Of a DNA stretch of 9,417 bases, positions 7,154 to 9,417 are shown in pieces. The notes under the pieces were generated by a model. That model did not search any database, had not been told where the DNA came from, and saw nothing but the letters and a program-made list of their open reading frames with translations. The stretch is from the NCBI GenBank assembly GCA_021850375.1, contig JAJZLZ010000065.1, positions 1 to 9,417 on the forward strand, written 5' to 3'. Both the position numbers and the translations under genes were made by a program. Position 1 is the first letter of the stretch; each line of letters starts with the position of its first letter. The DNA comes from Microcaldota archaeon. GTDB lineage: Archaea > Micrarchaeota > Micrarchaeia > Micrarchaeales > Micrarchaeaceae.

Positions 7154-7987
7154 ATGGATGAAGAGGCAATTATGTTTTTATCATTATGCATGATAATAGT
7201 ACTAATCGGCTTTGCAATGCTATCTAAATTCGGTGGTGGAGTGCTATCATTGATTGCCGCATTTATGCTGGTTGTGACTATAGCAATGCTTGCTGTTTTG
7301 AACTTTGCTGATTATCTTTTAGTATCGCTTTTGTTCGGCGCAATCGGAATAACATTCCAGCCGGCCCTAAATTATAAGATAAACAAGGAGCAGAACGCCG
7401 TAGTGAAAGAGATCAGTGGGGTGTACTATGCGACGGGATATGTGTCTGGCAATCTATTCTCCTTCGAGTTTAAGCAGGAGCAGACAGAAGATGATGAGAA
7501 AAAGATGATACAGGCTCCCGACAATTGGGAGCGTGCAGTTTCAAACATCACATTTCCTTTTAAGTTCAATGTTTTATCCTCTGGGCTTAGTGTCCAGAAT
7601 GTTAGGGAGGAGCTTGAGGGTCAAAGATCGTATCAGGAATACCAGCTCTCAAAGGTGCTAAGCGATTCCTCTGGCGGCAGCGACGTTGCAGTTCTTGAGA
7701 TACAGCGAAAGATAAACGTCATACAGGGAAAAATAGAGCGCATATCAAGGGGAGAAAAGCCCATAGGCACCGTCATGTATGTAGAGACGACGGCGATAGG
7801 AATTAGCGAAAAGGCGGCGGTGGACGCGCTTACAAGGCAGATTAGCGGTCTGCAAATAGCGATGAGCCCTATGAATTTAGACCTGCAGCGCGTGATAGGC
7901 AGGGAGCTATACACCTTATTTAATATAAATTTTGTAGTGCCCCTTAGCTATGAGCAGACCGCATCCTATTTTGATCGCCAGAGCTAA
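7154..7987 (+). CDS. Membrane-anchored VirB4 N-terminal-domain-like protein, copy 2
   Basis: 277 residues with GGTG at 7143-7146, inside the end of the preceding gene. Three helices (about 5-24, 29-47, 52-69) follow an acidic MDEE start, which suggests an external N-terminus and a cytoplasmic C-terminal domain. That domain parallels the previous protein: the Y-Y-A-T-G-Y-V strand matches its F-I-A-T-T-F-V, T-E-D-D-E-K-K matches S-D-E-E-K-E, and the I-x-x-K-I-x-x-I-x-x-K-I-E-R-I-S helix matches its I-E-R-x-x-G-K helix. V-M-Y-V-E-T-T-A-I-G-x-S-E matches V-T-Y-A-S-I-S-A-S-G-T-K-E, and V-I-G-R-E-L matches V-G-E-D-I-L, followed in both by a V/I-P-x-S. The two genes therefore look like diverged duplicates, which could form a heterodimer. 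No ATPase motif is present. The role is inferred as an anchoring or regulatory subunit for the motor at 8118. Confidence 0.65.
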   Translation: MDEEAIMFLSLCMIIVLIGFAMLSKFGGGVLSLIAAFMLVVTIAMLAVLNFADYLLVSLLFGAIGITFQPALNYKINKEQNAVVKEISGVYYATGYVSGNLFSFEFKQEQTEDDEKKMIQAPDNWERAVSNITFPFKFNVLSSGLSVQNVREELEGQRSYQEYQLSKVLSDSSGGSDVAVLEIQRKINVIQGKIERISRGEKPIGTVMYVETTAIGISEKAAVDALTRQISGLQIAMSPMNLDLQRVIGRELYTLFNINFVVPLSYEQTASYFDRQS

Positions 7988-8003
7988 AATAATACACTAC
8001 AAA
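7931..8003. repeat. 9-bp inverted repeat joining the end of one gene to the following hairpin
   Basis: TTTGTAGTG (7931-7939, within the coding end of the preceding gene) is an exact inverted copy of CACTACAAA (7995-8003), which is also part of the left arm of the hairpin at 7991-8046. The two pairings are mutually exclusive. Confidence 0.5.
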
Positions 8004-8046
8004 TTTGCCATAAAATATCAATGTGGCAAAAATGTTGTGCTGTATT
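7991..8046. repeat. Long imperfect inverted repeat between the VirB4N-like gene and the ATPase gene
   Basis: AATACA (7991-7996) pairs with TGTATT (8041-8046), and TTTGCCA (8004-8010) pairs with TGGCAAA (8024-8030). Shorter matches lie between these blocks, and the AT-rich loop is 13 nt. No T-run follows, so it is not an intrinsic terminator of the bacterial kind. It lies 32 nt upstream of the next TATA region, so it could be a dimeric repressor's operator, an RNA processing or stability element at the end of the upstream transcript, or a small structured RNA. Confidence 0.6.
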
Positions 8047-8077
8047 AAAGAGAAAAAAATTCCAGCGTATAATACTC

Positions 8078-8113
8078 AAATATAAATACGTTCTCTGCTA
8101 TTTCTGATAGGAG
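8078..8113 (+). promoter_or_regulatory. Archaeal promoter and Shine-Dalgarno for the ATPase gene
   Basis: The box AAATATAAATA (8078-8088) contains the same TATAAATA (8081-8088) as the promoter at 6269. A start about 25 nt downstream would fall near 8106-8112, on or just before GGAG (8110-8113), which is 4 nt before the ATG at 8118. The leader would be very short, so either the start lies slightly upstream or translation depends little on this site. Confidence 0.5.
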
Positions 8114-8117
8114 TTGT

Positions 8118-9417
8118 ATGACGATATTGAAATTGCAGGGCGTGATGAGCAACGAGATAGCAAAGCGCTCCTTTATCTCAAGGCCTCCAGAGCCTCCATC
8201 TAGCATACTAATGAGCGACCCGCTCCAGGCAATATTTATAGGTACTACGAAGATATTTGGGGTACCGTTCACATGGACATTTGCAAACCTTACAAACCCT
8301 CATATAGCAGTTGTAGGAATAACCGGTTCTGGAAAGAGCTATTTTGTCAAGACCTTTCTTGTGCGCGCAAGTTATATATGGAACTCAAATGCCATAATAG
8401 TAGACTTTGCCGGAGAATACAAGTCTTGGGTGAAGCAGAGCGGAGGGATTGTGGTTGCTTTAGGCAAAGGCGACTACATAAATCTAATGGATCTATCAAT
8501 GATGAAGCCGATAGATAGAACCAAGCAGATTATGAATTCACTTGAGATACTGACCGACATTGCGGATTTTCCCGAGCAGCGAAGAGTTACTGAAGAGGCC
8601 ATAGAGCAGGCATATGTAAACTATGGATTTAACATATCAGAAAAGCCCCCAAAGGATAAGGATGCACCTACGCTAAAAGATGTCATATCTCTGTTGCAGG
8701 AAAAATTGCAAGAGGGGACATTTGAATCGCCAGGCGAACTTGAGAATGCAATATATAGGCTTAGGCAGTTTGCAAGGGAAGGGGAGGATTACTTTGCCCG
8801 CAAGAGCACAATAGACATAGGAAAACTTTCCGTATCCGGCCTTGTTGCAATAGATTTATCCTCTCTTGCTGATGAACGCTTTAGGGCTATGGCTGCCCTA
8901 TTTATACTGCAGACGTTAAAGGAGGTGATGCGGGCAGAGGGATGGGCGGAGTCAAAAGGGCTAAAGACGCTTGTGGTATTAGATGAGGCGTGGAAGGTAG
9001 CAAGCGATGATAGAAGTGATGCGATAATGATAATTCGAGAGGGCCGAAAATACCAGTTTGGGCTAATAGTCGCATCTCAAAACCCAACGGACGTAAACGA
9101 GGCCATATTCTCCAACGTAGGAACCACATTTATACTTCGCATAAAATTTGAGAAGTTTATGAACTATTTGCAAAGCTCTCTTAACTTTTCCTCGTTTATA
9201 CGAAGTGAGATAAGCAAATTTGGAGTTGGGCAGGCGGCTGTTGATATGGCATTTCAGACCTCGATAAAGTTTCCCGAGATGTTCATATTAGATAAGATAT
9301 ATGGCGAAGAGCCGCTCTATATATACACAATCGATCTATCTGGTGTTTTGACAAAAAGCGAGCTCACATCAGACGTCATGCAAAAGGAGTACCAGTTAGA
9401 GCGCGATGAGCTAAAAG
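8118..9417 (+). CDS. VirB4/HerA-class AAA-like motor ATPase, 3' end outside the window
   Basis: 433 codons are visible and the frame is still open at the right edge. A beta-rich start of about 60 residues leads to Walker A G67-ITGSGKS74, preceded by the N-P-H-I-A-V-V strand typical of VirB4/HerA. The next conserved strand is I-I-V-D96-F-A-G-E-Y. Y-I-N-L-M-D-L matches the I-N-P-x-D region of VirB4, and V-A-I-D-L-S-S-L matches the strand before Walker B. Walker B is L-V-V-L-D289-E290-A-W. E-G-R310-K311-Y is the usual arginine position after it, and A-S-Q321-N-P-T-D is the sensor glutamine motif. All catalytic motifs are intact. The protein has no VirB4-type N-terminal domain and no membrane helix: Walker A begins at residue 67, whereas full VirB4 proteins have several hundred residues before it. 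ATG 8118 is the only start after the in-frame TAA at 8070. It likely powers transfer through the membrane complex encoded upstream. HerA of DNA end resection is the main alternative, but no NurA gene is in view. Confidence 0.88.
   Translation, partial: MTILKLQGVMSNEIAKRSFISRPPEPPSSILMSDPLQAIFIGTTKIFGVPFTWTFANLTNPHIAVVGITGSGKSYFVKTFLVRASYIWNSNAIIVDFAGEYKSWVKQSGGIVVALGKGDYINLMDLSMMKPIDRTKQIMNSLEILTDIADFPEQRRVTEEAIEQAYVNYGFNISEKPPKDKDAPTLKDVISLLQEKLQEGTFESPGELENAIYRLRQFAREGEDYFARKSTIDIGKLSVSGLVAIDLSSLADERFRAMAALFILQTLKEVMRAEGWAESKGLKTLVVLDEAWKVASDDRSDAIMIIREGRKYQFGLIVASQNPTDVNEAIFSNVGTTFILRIKFEKFMNYLQSSLNFSSFIRSEISKFGVGQAAVDMAFQTSIKFPEMFILDKIYGEEPLYIYTIDLSGVLTKSELTSDVMQKEYQLERDELK

Noticed and set aside
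7991..8046. Hairpin as a rho-independent terminator
   Set aside because: No T-run follows the stem, and archaeal termination relies on T-rich tracts without hairpins. It is kept only as a repeat of unknown role.
8045..8272. 75-residue minus-strand open frame covering the ATPase promoter region
   Set aside because: It mostly mirrors the ATPase N-terminus, and its remaining part is the AT-rich intergenic region. There is no supporting start signal.
8118..9417. Chromosomal HerA (DNA end-resection helicase) as the first choice for the ATPase
   Set aside because: The motif set fits HerA and VirB4 alike, but the neighbours are membrane transport proteins, no nurA, mre11 or rad50 is seen, and the Walker B L-D-E-A-W and R-K-Y details are closer to VirB4. 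It remains the main alternative.

Overview
The window looks archaeal, most likely from a small-genome DPANN-type lineage (ARMAN/Micrarchaeota-like would fit). This lineage is an inference. The grounds are GGTG/GGTGA Shine-Dalgarno sites 4-7 nt before nearly every start, TATAAATA boxes at the expected distance upstream of two genes, heavy use of ATA for isoleucine, archaeal-style sequons (N-x-T) in extracytoplasmic segments, and a HerA/VirB4-class ATPase. All supported genes are on the + strand. No rRNA, tRNA, CRISPR array, insertion sequence or integrase is visible.

Layout. (1) Positions 1-6261 hold five consecutive genes for polytopic membrane proteins (99-1238, 1244-2767, 2776-3978, 3983-5089, 5098-6261). 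They are packed so tightly that each Shine-Dalgarno overlaps the stop codon of the gene before it. All five are paralogues: a hydrophobic N-terminal part, a charged cytoplasmic loop, extracytoplasmic loops with cysteines, a signature R-x5-R-x2-GG...P in a central membrane segment, and a C-terminal membrane segment followed by a short polar tail. (2) A 54-nt gap with a promoter leads to two adjacent genes (6316-7152, 7154-7987). Their proteins have 2-3 membrane helices followed by a soluble alpha/beta domain, and the two resemble each other. (3) A 130-nt gap with a long imperfect hairpin and a second promoter leads to a HerA/VirB4-type ATPase (from 8118) that runs off the right edge.

How the genes may work together. 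Polytopic VirB6/TrbL/CedA-like channel proteins, short membrane proteins followed by VirB4-N-terminal-like domains (VirB3/PrgI-like architecture), and a VirB4-like motor are the inner-membrane core of a type IV secretion/conjugation or archaeal DNA-import machine (compare the crenarchaeal Ced and Ted systems). Two arrangements are unusual. There are five different tandem channel paralogues instead of one VirB6-like gene. The VirB4 protein also appears to be split, with two separate membrane-anchored N-terminal-domain subunits and a free-standing ATPase domain. Whether it moves DNA or protein, and in which direction, cannot be decided here: no relaxase, coupling protein or pilin gene is seen in the window.

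The left edge is unresolved. The first membrane-protein frame is coding-like back to base 3 (cysteine pair, glycosylation sequons) but is broken by an in-frame TAA at 24-26.
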